Shown one piece after another: positions 8,273-16,980 of a DNA stretch of 64,000 nt. Below the pieces are notes generated by a model. That model saw nothing but the letters and a program-made list of their open reading frames with translations, had not been told where the DNA came from and searched no databases. Location of the stretch: positions 3,658,001 through 3,722,000 of the forward strand of contig JAHBZQ010000001.1 of NCBI GenBank assembly GCA_019635355.1. Reading direction: 5' to 3'. Numbering within the stretch: the stretch's first letter is position 1; each line of letters begins with the position of its first letter. A program made the translations under genes and the position numbers. This DNA comes from Rhizobacter sp. (GTDB lineage Bacteria > Pseudomonadota > Gammaproteobacteria > Burkholderiales > Burkholderiaceae_C).

Positions 8273-9127
8273 TCAGGCGGCCCGCTGTTCGATGAGGTAG
8301 TTCGCGTCGTCGTACTGGCCCAGCACCTCCACCAGCCAGGGCAGCAGCGCCTGCATCTCGTCGTGCAGCGTGTACGGCGGGTTGAGGATGAACATGCCGC
8401 TGCCGGCGAGGCCGAAGCCTTGCGAGTCGGGCCGCTGCACGGTCAGCCGCACGTGCAGGAAGCCCTTGGGCGCCAGCGCCTCCAGCCGGCGCGGCAGCTG
8501 GGCTGCCTCGACCTTGGTCACCTGCGGGTACCAGACCATGTACACCCCTTCGGCGAAACGCTGCAGCGCTTCGCGCAGCGAGGCGATCACCCGGCCGTAG
8601 TCGTGGTGGCCTTCGTAGCTCGGGTCCATCAGCACCGCGCCCCGGCGCGAATGCGGCGGCAGCTGGCCTTTCAGGCCGTCGAAGCCGTCGGCGTTGTAGA
8701 TCTGCACGCCCTTGGTGTCGCCGAGGTAGGACGCGAGGATGCGGTGGTCGGTGTTGTGCAGCTCGAAGAGCCGCAGCTGGTCTTGCGGGCGCAGCAGCAT
8801 CTGCGCGAAGGCCGGCGAGCCGGGGTACTGCGTGAGCTTGCCGTCGGGGTTGAACTGGCGCACGGCGGCGAGGTAGTCGGCCACGGCTTCGGGCAGCTCG
8901 TCGCCGCTCTTCTCTTTCTCCCACAGCCGGCCGATGCCCTCGACGTATTCGTTCTTCTTCTGCGCGTACTGGCCTTCGAGCGAGTAGCCGCCGGCCCCGG
9001 CGTGGGTGTCGACCAGGCGGTACGGCTTGTCTTTCTGGTTCAGGTAGCGCAGCACGCGCATGAAGACGATGTGCTTGAGCACGTCGGCGTGGTTGCCCGC
9101 ATGGAAGGCGTGTCGGTAGGCGAGCAT
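8273..9127 (-). CDS. rlmJ: 23S rRNA (adenine(2030)-N6)-methyltransferase RlmJ
   Basis: A 284-residue enzyme beginning MLAYRHAFHAGNHADVLKH, the conserved start of RlmJ. THAGAGGYSL is the SAM-binding region, and DPSYEGHHDY is the catalytic motif IV (DPPY in E. coli; the second Pro is Ser here). The N-terminal HAFHAGN context makes the ATG at 9127 the right start although there is no clear Shine-Dalgarno. RlmJ methylates A2030 of 23S rRNA using SAM. The gene follows a LysR gene by 7 bases and precedes the CaiB gene by 2. Confidence 0.92.
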   Translation of the reverse strand: MLAYRHAFHAGNHADVLKHIVFMRVLRYLNQKDKPYRLVDTHAGAGGYSLEGQYAQKKNEYVEGIGRLWEKEKSGDELPEAVADYLAAVRQFNPDGKLTQYPGSPAFAQMLLRPQDQLRLFELHNTDHRILASYLGDTKGVQIYNADGFDGLKGQLPPHSRRGAVLMDPSYEGHHDYGRVIASLREALQRFAEGVYMVWYPQVTKVEAAQLPRRLEALAPKGFLHVRLTVQRPDSQGFGLAGSGMFILNPPYTLHDEMQALLPWLVEVLGQYDDANYLIEQRAA

Positions 9128-9134
9128 GGTGGGT

Positions 9135-10073
9135 TCAGGCTGGGGTGGACGGCGTATTGTCGGCCTCATCGATCGCCGCGAACTGCAGCACCAGCTCGTC
9201 GAGCAGACGGCGCACCCGCAGCGGCAGGTGGCGCTGCGCGGTGACGATGGCGTGCAGCGGGTAGCGCAGGCCCTGCCACTGCGGCATCAGCTCGACCAGG
9301 CGGCCGGCGCGCAGGTCGGCCAGCACGTCGAGCCGGGCCTTCTGCGCGATGCCCAGGCCCTGCACGGCCCATTCCCGCACCAGGCCGCCGTCGTCGGCGC
9401 GGCGGTTGCCCGCCACCTTCACCGTGAATTCGGCGCCGTCGCGCTGGAACACCCACTGCGTGTGCGGCCGTTCGGCGCGGTGCAGCGCGAGGCAGTTGTG
9501 CTGCGCCAGCTCGCGCGGGTGCTGCGGCGTGCCGTGGCGGGCCAGGTAGGCGGGCGAGGCGACGAGTGTCGATTGCGTCGTGTGCAGGCGGCGGGCGACG
9601 AGGTTGGAGTCGTGCAGCTCGCCGTAGCGCACGGCGATGTCGACGCGGTCGCGCAGCAGGTCCTGGCGCACGTCGCTCACTTGCAGCGCGATGCGCAGGC
9701 CGGGGTGGCGGGCGAGGATGTCGTCGAGCATCGGGCTCAGCACCTGGCGGCCGAGGTCGGCAGGCGCGGCGAGGTGGACTTCGCCTTCGAGCGTCTCGCG
9801 CTGGGCGCCGAGCAGGGAGCGGGCGTCGTCGAGCACGCCGAGGGCGCGCTCGGCATGCTCGCGCAGCAGCTCGCCTTCGGGCGTGAGGCGCATCGAGCGG
9901 GTGGAGCGTTCGACGAGGCGAACGGAGAGCGCGGCTTCCAGCCGCTTCAGCGCCGCGCTGGCGGCGGCCGGGGTGAGCTGGAGCTGGCGCGCCGCCGCGC
10001 TCAAGGTGCCGGCGTTGGCCAGCCGGACGAAGAGCTGGAGCTGCGAAAGCTGGAGGTCAGGCGGCAGGTTCAT
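9135..10073 (-). CDS. LysR-family transcriptional regulator
   Basis: A 312-residue LysR protein. The helix-turn-helix is at about residues 10-65 (LSAAARQLQLTPAAASAALKRL). The substrate-binding domain contains ILARHPGLRIALQVSD and ASPAYLARHGTPQHP, typical of the CrgA/DsdC-like branch with 'P-L' RLVERSTRSMRLT. It diverges from the alcohol dehydrogenase gene at 10179, the usual target arrangement for LysR regulators. The 105 bases between hold a 6-bp inverted repeat (10110-10125). rlmJ follows 7 bases later on the same strand. Confidence 0.88.
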   Translation of the reverse strand: MNLPPDLQLSQLQLFVRLANAGTLSAAARQLQLTPAAASAALKRLEAALSVRLVERSTRSMRLTPEGELLREHAERALGVLDDARSLLGAQRETLEGEVHLAAPADLGRQVLSPMLDDILARHPGLRIALQVSDVRQDLLRDRVDIAVRYGELHDSNLVARRLHTTQSTLVASPAYLARHGTPQHPRELAQHNCLALHRAERPHTQWVFQRDGAEFTVKVAGNRRADDGGLVREWAVQGLGIAQKARLDVLADLRAGRLVELMPQWQGLRYPLHAIVTAQRHLPLRVRRLLDELVLQFAAIDEADNTPSTPA

Positions 10074-10109
10074 CTTCAAAAGCGAGTTGAAGCTGATTGT
10101 GTTTCGAGA

Positions 10110-10125
10110 CGGATTATCAAATCCG
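10110..10125. promoter_or_regulatory. Candidate LysR operator
   Basis: CGGATT and AATCCG are separated by 4 bases, midway between the divergent LysR and alcohol dehydrogenase genes. The position fits LysR-type autoregulation and control of the dehydrogenase. Confidence 0.4.
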
Positions 10126-10178
10126 GGCAGCACTTCTACAGTGCCTGCACTCTCATTTCCCTTTTCGCTGGAGCCGCC

Positions 10179-11186
10179 ATGAAAGCCGTTGCCTATCGCC
10201 AGTCCCTGCCCATCGAACATGCCGAGTCGCTGCTCGACGTCACCCTCCCGGAGCCCACGCCCGGCCTGCGCGACCTGCTGGTCGAGGTGAAGGCGGTTTC
10301 GGTCAACCCGGTCGACACCAAGGTGCGCAAGCGCGCCGCGCCGCCGGCCGGCGAGGTGAAGGTGCTGGGCTGGGATGCCACGGGCGTGGTGAAGGCGGTC
10401 GGCCCGCAGGTCACGCTCTTCAAGCCGGGCGACAAGGTCTGGTATGCCGGTGACATCACCCGCCCGGGCAGCAACGCCGAGCTGCAGTGTGTGGACGAGC
10501 GCATCGTCGGCCATCTGCCGCTGAGCCTGTCGTTCGCGCAAGGAGCGGCGCTGCCGCTGACCGCGATCACCGCGTGGGAGGTGCTCTTCGACCGCCTGGA
10601 GATCGATCTCGACACCCGCGGTGCGCTGCTGGTCGTGGGCGCGGCCGGCGGGGTCGGGTCGATCATGACCCAGCTCGCGCGGCAGCTCACCGGGCTCACG
10701 GTGATCGGCACGGCCTCGCGGCCCGAGACGCAGGCCTGGGTGAAGGAGCTGGGGGCGCACCAGGTGATCGACCACACCAAGCCGCTGACCGAAGAGCTGG
10801 CGCGGGTCGGCGTGCCCGTGGTGAGCCACGTGGCCAGCCTCACGCAGACCCATCTTCACTACGCCGAGATCGTGAAGGCGCTGGCGCCGCAGGGGCGGCT
10901 GAGCCTCATCGACGACCCGGCGCAGCCGCTCGACGTGATGCTGCTCAAGGGCAAGAGCCTGTCGTTGCGCTGGGAGTCGATGTTCACCCGTTCGATGTTC
11001 CAGACGCCCGACATGCAGGCGCAGCACGATCTGCTGGAGAAGGTGGCGCAACTGGTGGACGACGGCAGGGTGCGCACGACACTCGCCGAGCATTTCGGGC
11101 CCATCAACGCCGCCAACCTCAAGCGTGCCCATGCCTTCATCGAAAGCGGCACGGCGCGCGGCAAGGTCGTTCTCGAAGGCTTCTAA
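10179..11186 (+). CDS. Zinc-type alcohol dehydrogenase family protein (quinone reductase-like)
   Basis: A 335-residue medium-chain dehydrogenase/reductase. It has the GroES-like N-terminal domain (SVNPVDTKVRKR) and a nucleotide-binding fold with VVGAAGGVGSIMTQLARQ. The cysteine and histidine zinc ligands of classical alcohol dehydrogenases are missing, so it is more likely an NADPH quinone/enone reductase of the zinc-free subgroup. The ATG at 10179 has GGAG seven bases upstream. It diverges from the LysR gene and overlaps the end of the MOSC gene by four bases, tail to tail. Confidence 0.85.
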   Translation: MKAVAYRQSLPIEHAESLLDVTLPEPTPGLRDLLVEVKAVSVNPVDTKVRKRAAPPAGEVKVLGWDATGVVKAVGPQVTLFKPGDKVWYAGDITRPGSNAELQCVDERIVGHLPLSLSFAQGAALPLTAITAWEVLFDRLEIDLDTRGALLVVGAAGGVGSIMTQLARQLTGLTVIGTASRPETQAWVKELGAHQVIDHTKPLTEELARVGVPVVSHVASLTQTHLHYAEIVKALAPQGRLSLIDDPAQPLDVMLLKGKSLSLRWESMFTRSMFQTPDMQAQHDLLEKVAQLVDDGRVRTTLAEHFGPINAANLKRAHAFIESGTARGKVVLEGF

Positions 11187-11761
11187 AGCTTGTTGCGGTG
11201 CAGCCGGGAGAGGAAGAGCTCCCGGACGCCCACCTCGCGCGGGCCGGGGATGAGATCGAAGTCCTGCCCCGCCTGCAGCGTGCCCGGCGTGCGCACCGCG
11301 AGGTAGAACCCGCACCAGCCGTTCTGCCCCATCAGCTTCGTCGCGTGGTTGAAGCCCATCGCGTGGTTGAACTTGAAGCAGGGGAAGCGCGGCTCGCTCA
11401 CCGCGAGTTCGCAGTCGGGGAAGCGCAGCACGTCGCCGACCCAGACCTGGTCTTCGAGCAGCCCGCTGGTCGTGAGGTTTTCGCCGATCGAGCCCGGCGG
11501 CAGGGGCTCGTCCCAGGCGGACACCTTGGCCTGGGCCCGCACGGTCTGCCAGAACGGGTAGTGCTCGACCGGGTAGGCGTAGACGGCCTTGGACAGGCCG
11601 CCGTGCACGCTGAGGTCGGCCTGCTCGTCACCGTCGAGGCCGAGCGGCTTGGCCGCCACGGCGTGCGGCACGGGGCGCTTGCCGATGCCGGTCATCACAC
11701 GGCGGCCGACGATCTCCACCTCGCGGGCGAGGCTCACGTTGAGGCTGAGCAGGGTCGGCAT
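11183..11761 (-). CDS. MOSC domain protein (YiiM-like)
   Basis: A 192-residue cytoplasmic protein with the MOSC signature: GLDGDEQADLSVHGG, then AVYAYPVEHYPFW, GSIGENLTT and the cysteine in RFPCFKF. MOSC proteins handle sulfur carried to molybdenum cofactor enzymes. YiiM-like members reduce N-hydroxylated compounds with the cofactor. Length and motifs match YiiM. It is convergent with the alcohol dehydrogenase and has no obvious operon partner, but a TupA-like oxyanion-binding protein gene lies just upstream on the same strand, which fits a molybdenum/tungsten theme. Confidence 0.85.
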   Translation of the reverse strand: MPTLLSLNVSLAREVEIVGRRVMTGIGKRPVPHAVAAKPLGLDGDEQADLSVHGGLSKAVYAYPVEHYPFWQTVRAQAKVSAWDEPLPPGSIGENLTTSGLLEDQVWVGDVLRFPDCELAVSEPRFPCFKFNHAMGFNHATKLMGQNGWCGFYLAVRTPGTLQAGQDFDLIPGPREVGVRELFLSRLHRNKL

Positions 11762-11793
11762 GGGCGCGCATCATGCCGCATGCCGGCCGCGTG

Positions 11794-12594
11794 TCAGCGT
11801 GTCGCGGCCTTCCAGCCGCGCACGCTGGCGGCCACCCTTGCGCCCTGCGGGCCGCCGACCCACTGGCCGAAGAGCTTGGCGGCCGGGTGGTTGACGCGGA
11901 AAGAGCGCATCACGTGCACCTCGGTCGTGAGGCGCGGGTCGCCCTCCACCATCAGCGCGAAGGGCTTGCGCGCCTTGGCCAGCCACACGCCACGTTCGAC
12001 CAGCGTGTAGGCACCTTCCGCGAAGGCCTGGTCGAGCGGGCTGCCCTTGGCTTCCACGAACCAGGGCGCGGCCGGCGACACCTTGGCCGCGTGCCACAAC
12101 TTCAGGCTCGCGATCTGGGCGCCGCAGCCCGTGGGCGCGCCGATGAAGCGGGCCTTGGCCTCGGCGAGGCGCGCGAGGGCGGCGGCCACGTCGCGTTCAC
12201 CCGCAATGCCGACCGGGTCCTTGGCCTTTTTGCCGGTGCCTTCCATCGGGCCGACCAGCACGAAGTCGCCGACGGCGAGCTGGCGCCGGTCGTGCGCCAG
12301 GCCCTTCTTTTCGAGCGAGGTTTCGAGTTCGGGCGCGTTGGTCATCGCGGCGTCGACCTCACCACGCTCCAGCGATTCGAGCAGCTCGGCACTGCGGCCC
12401 GGCACGAGCTGCACGGCCACGCCGGTGTCGCGCCCGAAGGCTTTCTGGAACTGCGGCGCGAGCCCGGACTCGATCAAGGCCTGCTCGACCCCCAGGCGCA
12501 GCGGGTCGCTGAGGGATTTGCGCTGCACCGCATGCACGGCGGGCCAACCCGCAGAAGCCAACGCGGCGAGGAGGAGGCGGCGTGAGGTCGTCAT
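11794..12594 (-). CDS. TupA-like extracellular substrate-binding protein
   Basis: About 266 residues, with a twin-arginine-like signal peptide (TTSRRLLLAALASAGWPAVHA). The body matches tungstate/molybdate-type periplasmic receptors: SLERGEVDAAMTNAPELE, then DFVLVGP, a central GAPTGCGAQIASLKLW and the C-terminal VNHPAAKLFGQWV. The natural ligand could be tungstate or a related oxyanion. No permease or ATPase gene is adjacent, so it would need a partner elsewhere. The start is uncertain: in-frame ATGs at 12594, 12603 and 12615 all lack a strong Shine-Dalgarno. The MOSC gene lies 32 bases downstream. Confidence 0.7.
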   Translation of the reverse strand: MTTSRRLLLAALASAGWPAVHAVQRKSLSDPLRLGVEQALIESGLAPQFQKAFGRDTGVAVQLVPGRSAELLESLERGEVDAAMTNAPELETSLEKKGLAHDRRQLAVGDFVLVGPMEGTGKKAKDPVGIAGERDVAAALARLAEAKARFIGAPTGCGAQIASLKLWHAAKVSPAAPWFVEAKGSPLDQAFAEGAYTLVERGVWLAKARKPFALMVEGDPRLTTEVHVMRSFRVNHPAAKLFGQWVGGPQGARVAASVRGWKAATR

Positions 12595-12902
12595 GCCGTG
12601 CATCTTAAAAGCCATGTGCCCGCGAAGTAACTGCACGCACGTTCGACGCGGCGGAACAAGTTCACATGCGGGTTGCATGGCGCTATGCAAACTTTGCATG
12701 ACCCCCTGCGACCCGGTGGTTACCGCCGGATTACATTGGCAAGACAATCATTTCGCGTCCCGTTCCACCCCTGGGTCGCACGTCGATTGCTCCGCCAACA
12801 GCGGTAGCCCAAGCGGCATGGGGCGAGCCCCCGGCACCGGCATCTCCCGGTGCATGAGATTCGCCCGATTCCGCTTTTTCAACTTTGAAGATTGGACCCA
12901 CG
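12595..12902. other. Divergent intergenic region, binding protein / pckG
   Basis: About 300 bases without a gene between the divergent binding-protein and pckG genes. It holds the TTGCAT inverted repeat at 12673-12690 with a third half-site just after it, and nothing else I can name. The pckG promoter should lie here. Confidence 0.5.
12673..12690. promoter_or_regulatory. Inverted repeat upstream of pckG
   Basis: TTGCAT and ATGCAA flank a 6-base spacer, and a further TTGCAT lies a few bases downstream. Three half-sites in about 27 bases, roughly 210 bases before pckG, suggest a regulator-binding site for either divergent gene. Confidence 0.4.
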
Positions 12903-14765
12903 ATGAACCGACCCGTCATGGAAGGCTTGCGCTTGAACGTACCGGCCTATGTCAAACACTCGCGGCTGATTGCCTGGGTGGCCGAGATCGCCGCGCTCAC
13001 CGAGGCGAAAGACGTTTACTGGTGCGACGGCAGCAAGGAAGAGTACGACCGCCTGTGCGCCCAGCTCGTGGCCGCCGGCACCTTCAAGAAGCTCAACCCC
13101 GAGCTGCGCCCCAACAGCTACCTCGCCTGCAGCAGCCCGAGTGACGTGGCGCGCGTCGAAGACCGCACCTTCATCTGCAGCGAGAAGAAGGAAGACGCCG
13201 GCCCCACCAACAACTGGATGGCCCCGGCCGAGATGCGCGAGCTGCTCCAGACCGGCGAAAAGGCCCTGTTCAAGGGCGCCATGAAGGGCCGCACGCTCTA
13301 CGTCGTGCCGTTCAGCATGGGCCCGCTCGGCTCGCCGATCGCGCACATCGGCGTGGAGCTGTCTGACAGCCCCTACGTGGCCGTCAACATGAAGATCATG
13401 ACCCGCATGGGCCGTGCCGTGCTCGACGTGCTGGGCGAAGACGGCCACTTCGTGCCCTGCGTGCACACCGTGGGCGCGCCGCTCGAGGCCGGCCAGAAAG
13501 ACGTCTCGTGGCCCTGCAACGAGACCAAGTACATCGTCCACTACCCGCAGACCCAGGAAATCTGGTCCTACGGCTCTGGCTACGGCGGCAATGCGCTCCT
13601 GGGCAAGAAGTGCTTCGCCCTGCGCATCGCGTCCACCATGGGTCGCGACCAAGGTTGGCTGGCCGAGCACATGCTGATCCTCGGCGTCACCTCTCCCGAG
13701 GGCAAGAAGTACCACGTCGGCGCCGCCTTCCCGAGCGCCTGTGGCAAGACCAATTTCGCGATGCTGATCCCGCCGGCCGGCTTCAACGGCTGGAAGGTCA
13801 CCACCATCGGCGACGACATCGCCTGGGTGAAGCCGCAGGCCGACGGTTCGCTGCGCGCCATCAACCCGGAAGCCGGCTACTTCGGCGTGGCCCCCGGCAC
13901 CAACACGCTGACCAACCCGAACTGCATGGCCAGCCTGAACCGTGACGTGATCTTCACGAACGTGGCGCTCACCGACGACGGCGACGTGTGGTGGGAAGGC
14001 ATGGGTGAGGCCCCCGCCCACTGCATCGACTGGCAAGGCAAGGACTGGACGCCCCAGCTCGCCAAGGAAACCGGCGCCAAGGCCGCCCATCCGAACGCCC
14101 GCTTCACGGTCGCTGCGACCAACAACCCGGCACTCGACAGCGAGTGGGACAACCCCGCCGGCGTGAAGATCGACGCCTTCATCTTCGGTGGCCGCCGCTC
14201 CACGACCGTTCCGCTCGTGACCGAAGCGCGCGACTGGACCGAAGGCGTCTACATGGCCGCCACCATGGGCTCGGAAACCACTGCCGCGGCCTTCGGCCAG
14301 CAAGGCGTCGTCCGCCGCGACCCGTTCGCCATGCTGCCCTTCATGGGCTACAACATGAGCGACTACTTCCAGCACTGGCTGGACCTCGGCGCCAAGCTGC
14401 AGGCCCAAGGCGCCAAGCTGCCCAAGATCTTCTGCGTCAACTGGTTCCGCAAGGGCGCTGACGGCAAGTTCATCTGGCCGGGCTACGGCGAGAACATGCG
14501 CGTGCTCAAGTGGGTGCTCGACCGCGTGGAAGGCAAGGGCCAGGGCGTCGAGAACATCTTCGGCATCACCCCGCGTTATCAAGACCTCACCTGGACCGGC
14601 CTCGACTTCACCGCCGAGCAGTACGAGCAGGTCACCAGCATCGACAAGGCCGCCTGGCAGACCGAACTCGGCCTGCACGACGAGCTCTTCAAGCAGCTGG
14701 CCTACCACCTGCCGGCCGAACTGACCGCCACCAAGGCGAAGCTCGAGGCCCGCCTGGCGGCTTGA
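12903..14765 (+). CDS. pckG: Phosphoenolpyruvate carboxykinase (GTP)
   Basis: A 620-residue cytoplasmic enzyme of the GTP-dependent PEPCK family. It converts oxaloacetate and GTP to PEP, GDP and CO2, the entry step of gluconeogenesis. The kinase-1a P-loop is FPSACGKTN (Lys282). The family regions FSMGPLGSP, GGNALLGKKC and FGGRRSTTVPL and the GYNMSDYF segment are all intact. ATG at 12903 (MNRPVMEGL) is the natural start; an upstream TTG adds only six residues. Two stacked terminators follow. Full length, no sign of damage. Confidence 0.97.
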   Translation: MNRPVMEGLRLNVPAYVKHSRLIAWVAEIAALTEAKDVYWCDGSKEEYDRLCAQLVAAGTFKKLNPELRPNSYLACSSPSDVARVEDRTFICSEKKEDAGPTNNWMAPAEMRELLQTGEKALFKGAMKGRTLYVVPFSMGPLGSPIAHIGVELSDSPYVAVNMKIMTRMGRAVLDVLGEDGHFVPCVHTVGAPLEAGQKDVSWPCNETKYIVHYPQTQEIWSYGSGYGGNALLGKKCFALRIASTMGRDQGWLAEHMLILGVTSPEGKKYHVGAAFPSACGKTNFAMLIPPAGFNGWKVTTIGDDIAWVKPQADGSLRAINPEAGYFGVAPGTNTLTNPNCMASLNRDVIFTNVALTDDGDVWWEGMGEAPAHCIDWQGKDWTPQLAKETGAKAAHPNARFTVAATNNPALDSEWDNPAGVKIDAFIFGGRRSTTVPLVTEARDWTEGVYMAATMGSETTAAAFGQQGVVRRDPFAMLPFMGYNMSDYFQHWLDLGAKLQAQGAKLPKIFCVNWFRKGADGKFIWPGYGENMRVLKWVLDRVEGKGQGVENIFGITPRYQDLTWTGLDFTAEQYEQVTSIDKAAWQTELGLHDELFKQLAYHLPAELTATKAKLEARLAA

Positions 14766-14784
14766 TCCGCACGCTCCCAAAAAG

Positions 14785-14809
14785 AAAGGCGCCCTTGCGG
14801 CGCCTTTTT
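14785..14809 (+). terminator. Rho-independent terminator of pckG
   Basis: AAAGGCGCC, loop CTTGC, GGCGCCTTT and a run of five T. It starts about 20 bases after the pckG stop. Confidence 0.88.
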
Positions 14810-14828
14810 CGTGTCCGAACTGCCCAAC

Positions 14829-14854
14829 AAAAAGCCCGCTGACGCGGGCTTTTT
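14829..14854. terminator. Bidirectional terminator
   Basis: AAAAAGCCCGC, loop TGAC, GCGGGCTTTTT: a symmetric stem with A5 and T5 flanks. It can stop pckG read-through and also the minus-strand transcript of the small gene at 14878-15123. Confidence 0.88.
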
Positions 14855-14877
14855 CAGGGGTGCCTTGCGGCGGTGGA

Positions 14878-15123
14878 TCAGCGGTACAGCATCTCGTGGC
14901 GGTCGGCAGCGGCGTACAGCTCGGAGGCGAAGCGCGGGTCGCTGCCTTCGTAACGGTGAGCCATTGCACGCACACGAGCCGCTTCACGCGTCGGGTAGCG
15001 CGGTGCCGGCGTGCCCGAGGGCAGTGCGTTCAGCAGGGCGGCAACCCATTCGCCGATCACAGCGGCCAAACGAGGCGCCGTGCGGGTTTGCGGGATCTGG
15101 AGGCTGATGGTCGTAGCGGTCAT
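14878..15123 (-). CDS. Small conserved-looking hypothetical protein
   Basis: An 81-residue protein of unknown function. ATG at 15123 has AAGGAG six bases upstream, which is strong support. The C-terminal half (RVRAMAHRYEGSDPRFASEL, then YAAADRHEMLYR) is charged and helical and looks like a short conserved helical domain. There is no signal peptide. It diverges from a LysR gene and ends 23 bases from a bidirectional terminator. It may be the LysR target. Confidence 0.7.
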   Translation of the reverse strand: MTATTISLQIPQTRTAPRLAAVIGEWVAALLNALPSGTPAPRYPTREAARVRAMAHRYEGSDPRFASELYAAADRHEMLYR

Positions 15124-15216
15124 GGTGTGCTCCTTCGGGGCAACTTCTGCAACTCACAGAGAGTTCGCATTGGTGTGAATCCTAGGGAAACCACTAATGC
15201 GCGTCCAATCAAGAAT

Positions 15217-15235
15217 GTGAATCCGTGATATTCAC
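15217..15235. promoter_or_regulatory. Candidate LysR operator
   Basis: GTGAAT and ATTCAC are separated by 7 bases in the 142 bases between the small minus-strand gene and the LysR gene. A further GTGAAT half-site lies about 40 bases away. Spacing and position suit LysR control of both genes. Confidence 0.45.
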
Positions 15236-15265
15236 CAAGCGCATGTCGGGACAAAATCACGAACC

Positions 15266-16234
15266 ATGAACTTCAAGACGCTCGACCTCAACCTGCTGCG
15301 GGTCTTCGACGCCGTCATGGCCGAGCGCAACCTGACGCGCGCGGCGGCGCGGCTGGCGCTGACCCAGCCGGCGGTGAGCAATGCGTTGCGCAGGTTCCGC
15401 GAATCGGTGGGCGAGGAGCTGCTGACGCGCGCTACCCACGGTGTCGTGCCCACCCCGTTTGCCGAAAAGCTGTGGCCGCAGGTTCGCGCCGCGCTCGACC
15501 AGCTGCGCGCGGCGCTCGACCCGGGCGACTTCGACCCCCACCGCGATGCGGTCAGCTTCCGCCTCGCGATGGCCGACGCGACCGCCGCAGTGCTGCTGCC
15601 GCCGCTCATCGACCACATCGAAGCGGAGCAGGCGCTGGTCAACCTGCGGGTGATCCCGCTCACCACCCGCGACCCGAGGGCGCTGGTCGAACGCGGCGAG
15701 ATCGACGTGGCCGTGGGCTACTTCCCGGAGGCGATCGCCGAGCTGGTGTCGCAGGGGGCGCAGAGCGCGCTGCGTCACCAGCGCCTGAACGAAAGCGAAT
15801 ACGTCTGCGTGATGCGCAGCGGCCACCCACTGGCCGAAGGCGAGCTGACGCTCGACGCCTTCTGCCAGGCCCACCACCTGCTCGTGAGCTTCTCCGGCCG
15901 GCCGCACGGCTTCGTCGACCAGGCCCTGGCGTCGCTCAACCGCACGCGCCGCATCGTGCTCACGGTCAACCAGTTCTTCACCGCCGGCCGCGTGGTGGCG
16001 CGCAGCGACCTGCTGACGGTGCTGCCGGCGTCCTTCGTCGTGGCCACCGGCTACCAGACGCAGCTGGTGGAGCGCCCCTTGCCGATGCCGATGGCACGCA
16101 TCCACGTCGAGGCCATGTGGCACATGCGGCACGACCGGGTCAGCGCGCACCAATGGCTGCGCGAGCGGCTGGTCGACGCCTCGCGGCCTCGCCCTGGCGT
16201 GACAATTCCGACTTCACCCGCTCCTGTTTCCTGA
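15266..16234 (+). CDS. LysR-family transcriptional regulator
   Basis: A 322-residue LysR protein of the NodD/LinR-like branch (begins KTLDLNLLRVFDAVMAERN). The HTH is LTRAAARLALTQPAVSNALR. The effector domain contains GEIDVAVGYFPE and RSDLLTVLPASF. It follows a divergent small gene with an intervening inverted repeat, and its stop lies one base before the YecA gene. The ligand and targets are unknown. Confidence 0.88.
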   Translation: MNFKTLDLNLLRVFDAVMAERNLTRAAARLALTQPAVSNALRRFRESVGEELLTRATHGVVPTPFAEKLWPQVRAALDQLRAALDPGDFDPHRDAVSFRLAMADATAAVLLPPLIDHIEAEQALVNLRVIPLTTRDPRALVERGEIDVAVGYFPEAIAELVSQGAQSALRHQRLNESEYVCVMRSGHPLAEGELTLDAFCQAHHLLVSFSGRPHGFVDQALASLNRTRRIVLTVNQFFTAGRVVARSDLLTVLPASFVVATGYQTQLVERPLPMPMARIHVEAMWHMRHDRVSAHQWLRERLVDASRPRPGVTIPTSPAPVS

Positions 16235-16235
16235 C

Positions 16236-16976
16236 ATGGCCCACGCCGACCTCACCGATGAAGAGTTCGCCGAACTCGACGACCTGCTTGCCGACACGCC
16301 CGAGCCGCTGACGCCGCTCGACGGGGTGATGCTCGACGGCTTTCTCTGCGGCGTGATCGTGCAGCCGGTGCTGCTCGAGACCGACGCCTGGCTGCCGCAC
16401 GTGTTCGACTTCGACGGCCAGCCGCTGCCCGACGACGTCGACCCCGCCTGGCTGGCGCGCACGCGTGAGTTGATCCAACGTCGCCACGACGCCCTCAACC
16501 GCGCGATGGCCGAAGAAGGTTGGTTCGACCCCTTCGTGCTCGAGTTCGACGAGGAGCACCCGCGCGAGCTCCCGCCCGAAGGCGAGCCCGACCCGCTGGC
16601 CGGCTTGAGCGAGGTGTCGCAGGCGCTGATGCCGTGGGTCGCGGGCTTCCAGCACGCTGCCATCTGCTTCCCCGACTTGTCGGAGATTCCCGACGACGCC
16701 GTGATGTCGGCCCTGGCCCGCCTCTACCGCCACTTGCCGACGGAGACCGAGCAGGAAAAGGAAGTCGTCGCCACCCTCGACCGCGAGCACCCGCTGCCCA
16801 CGTTGGAAGACGGGATCACCGACATGGTCGCGGCCGTCGCCGACCTCTACGACCTCACGACCGACCGGCGTTACAAGGTCGAGACGGTGAAGCGTGACGC
16901 GCCCAAGGTCGGCCGCAACGACCCCTGCCCGTGTGGCAGCGGCAAGAAGTTCAAGCAGTGCCACGGGGCCACCTGA
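16236..16976 (+). CDS. YecA/UPF0149 family protein with SEC-C zinc motif
   Basis: A 246-residue protein. The YgfB/YecA-type domain (LDGVMLDGFLCGVIVQP, then MPWVAGFQHAAICFP) is followed by a C-terminal SEC-C motif, VGRNDPCPCGSGKKFKQCHG, which binds zinc and in SecA contacts SecB. YecA proteins have been linked to the Sec system and ribosomes, but the job here is inferred. The start lies one base after the LysR stop. A paralogue without SEC-C lies at 25160-25846. Confidence 0.88.
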   Translation: MAHADLTDEEFAELDDLLADTPEPLTPLDGVMLDGFLCGVIVQPVLLETDAWLPHVFDFDGQPLPDDVDPAWLARTRELIQRRHDALNRAMAEEGWFDPFVLEFDEEHPRELPPEGEPDPLAGLSEVSQALMPWVAGFQHAAICFPDLSEIPDDAVMSALARLYRHLPTETEQEKEVVATLDREHPLPTLEDGITDMVAAVADLYDLTTDRRYKVETVKRDAPKVGRNDPCPCGSGKKFKQCHGAT

Positions 16977-16980
16977 CTCG

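Noticed and set aside
12879..14987. Minus-strand frame of 702 codons
   Set aside because: Antisense shadow of pckG, and it also runs through the two terminators.
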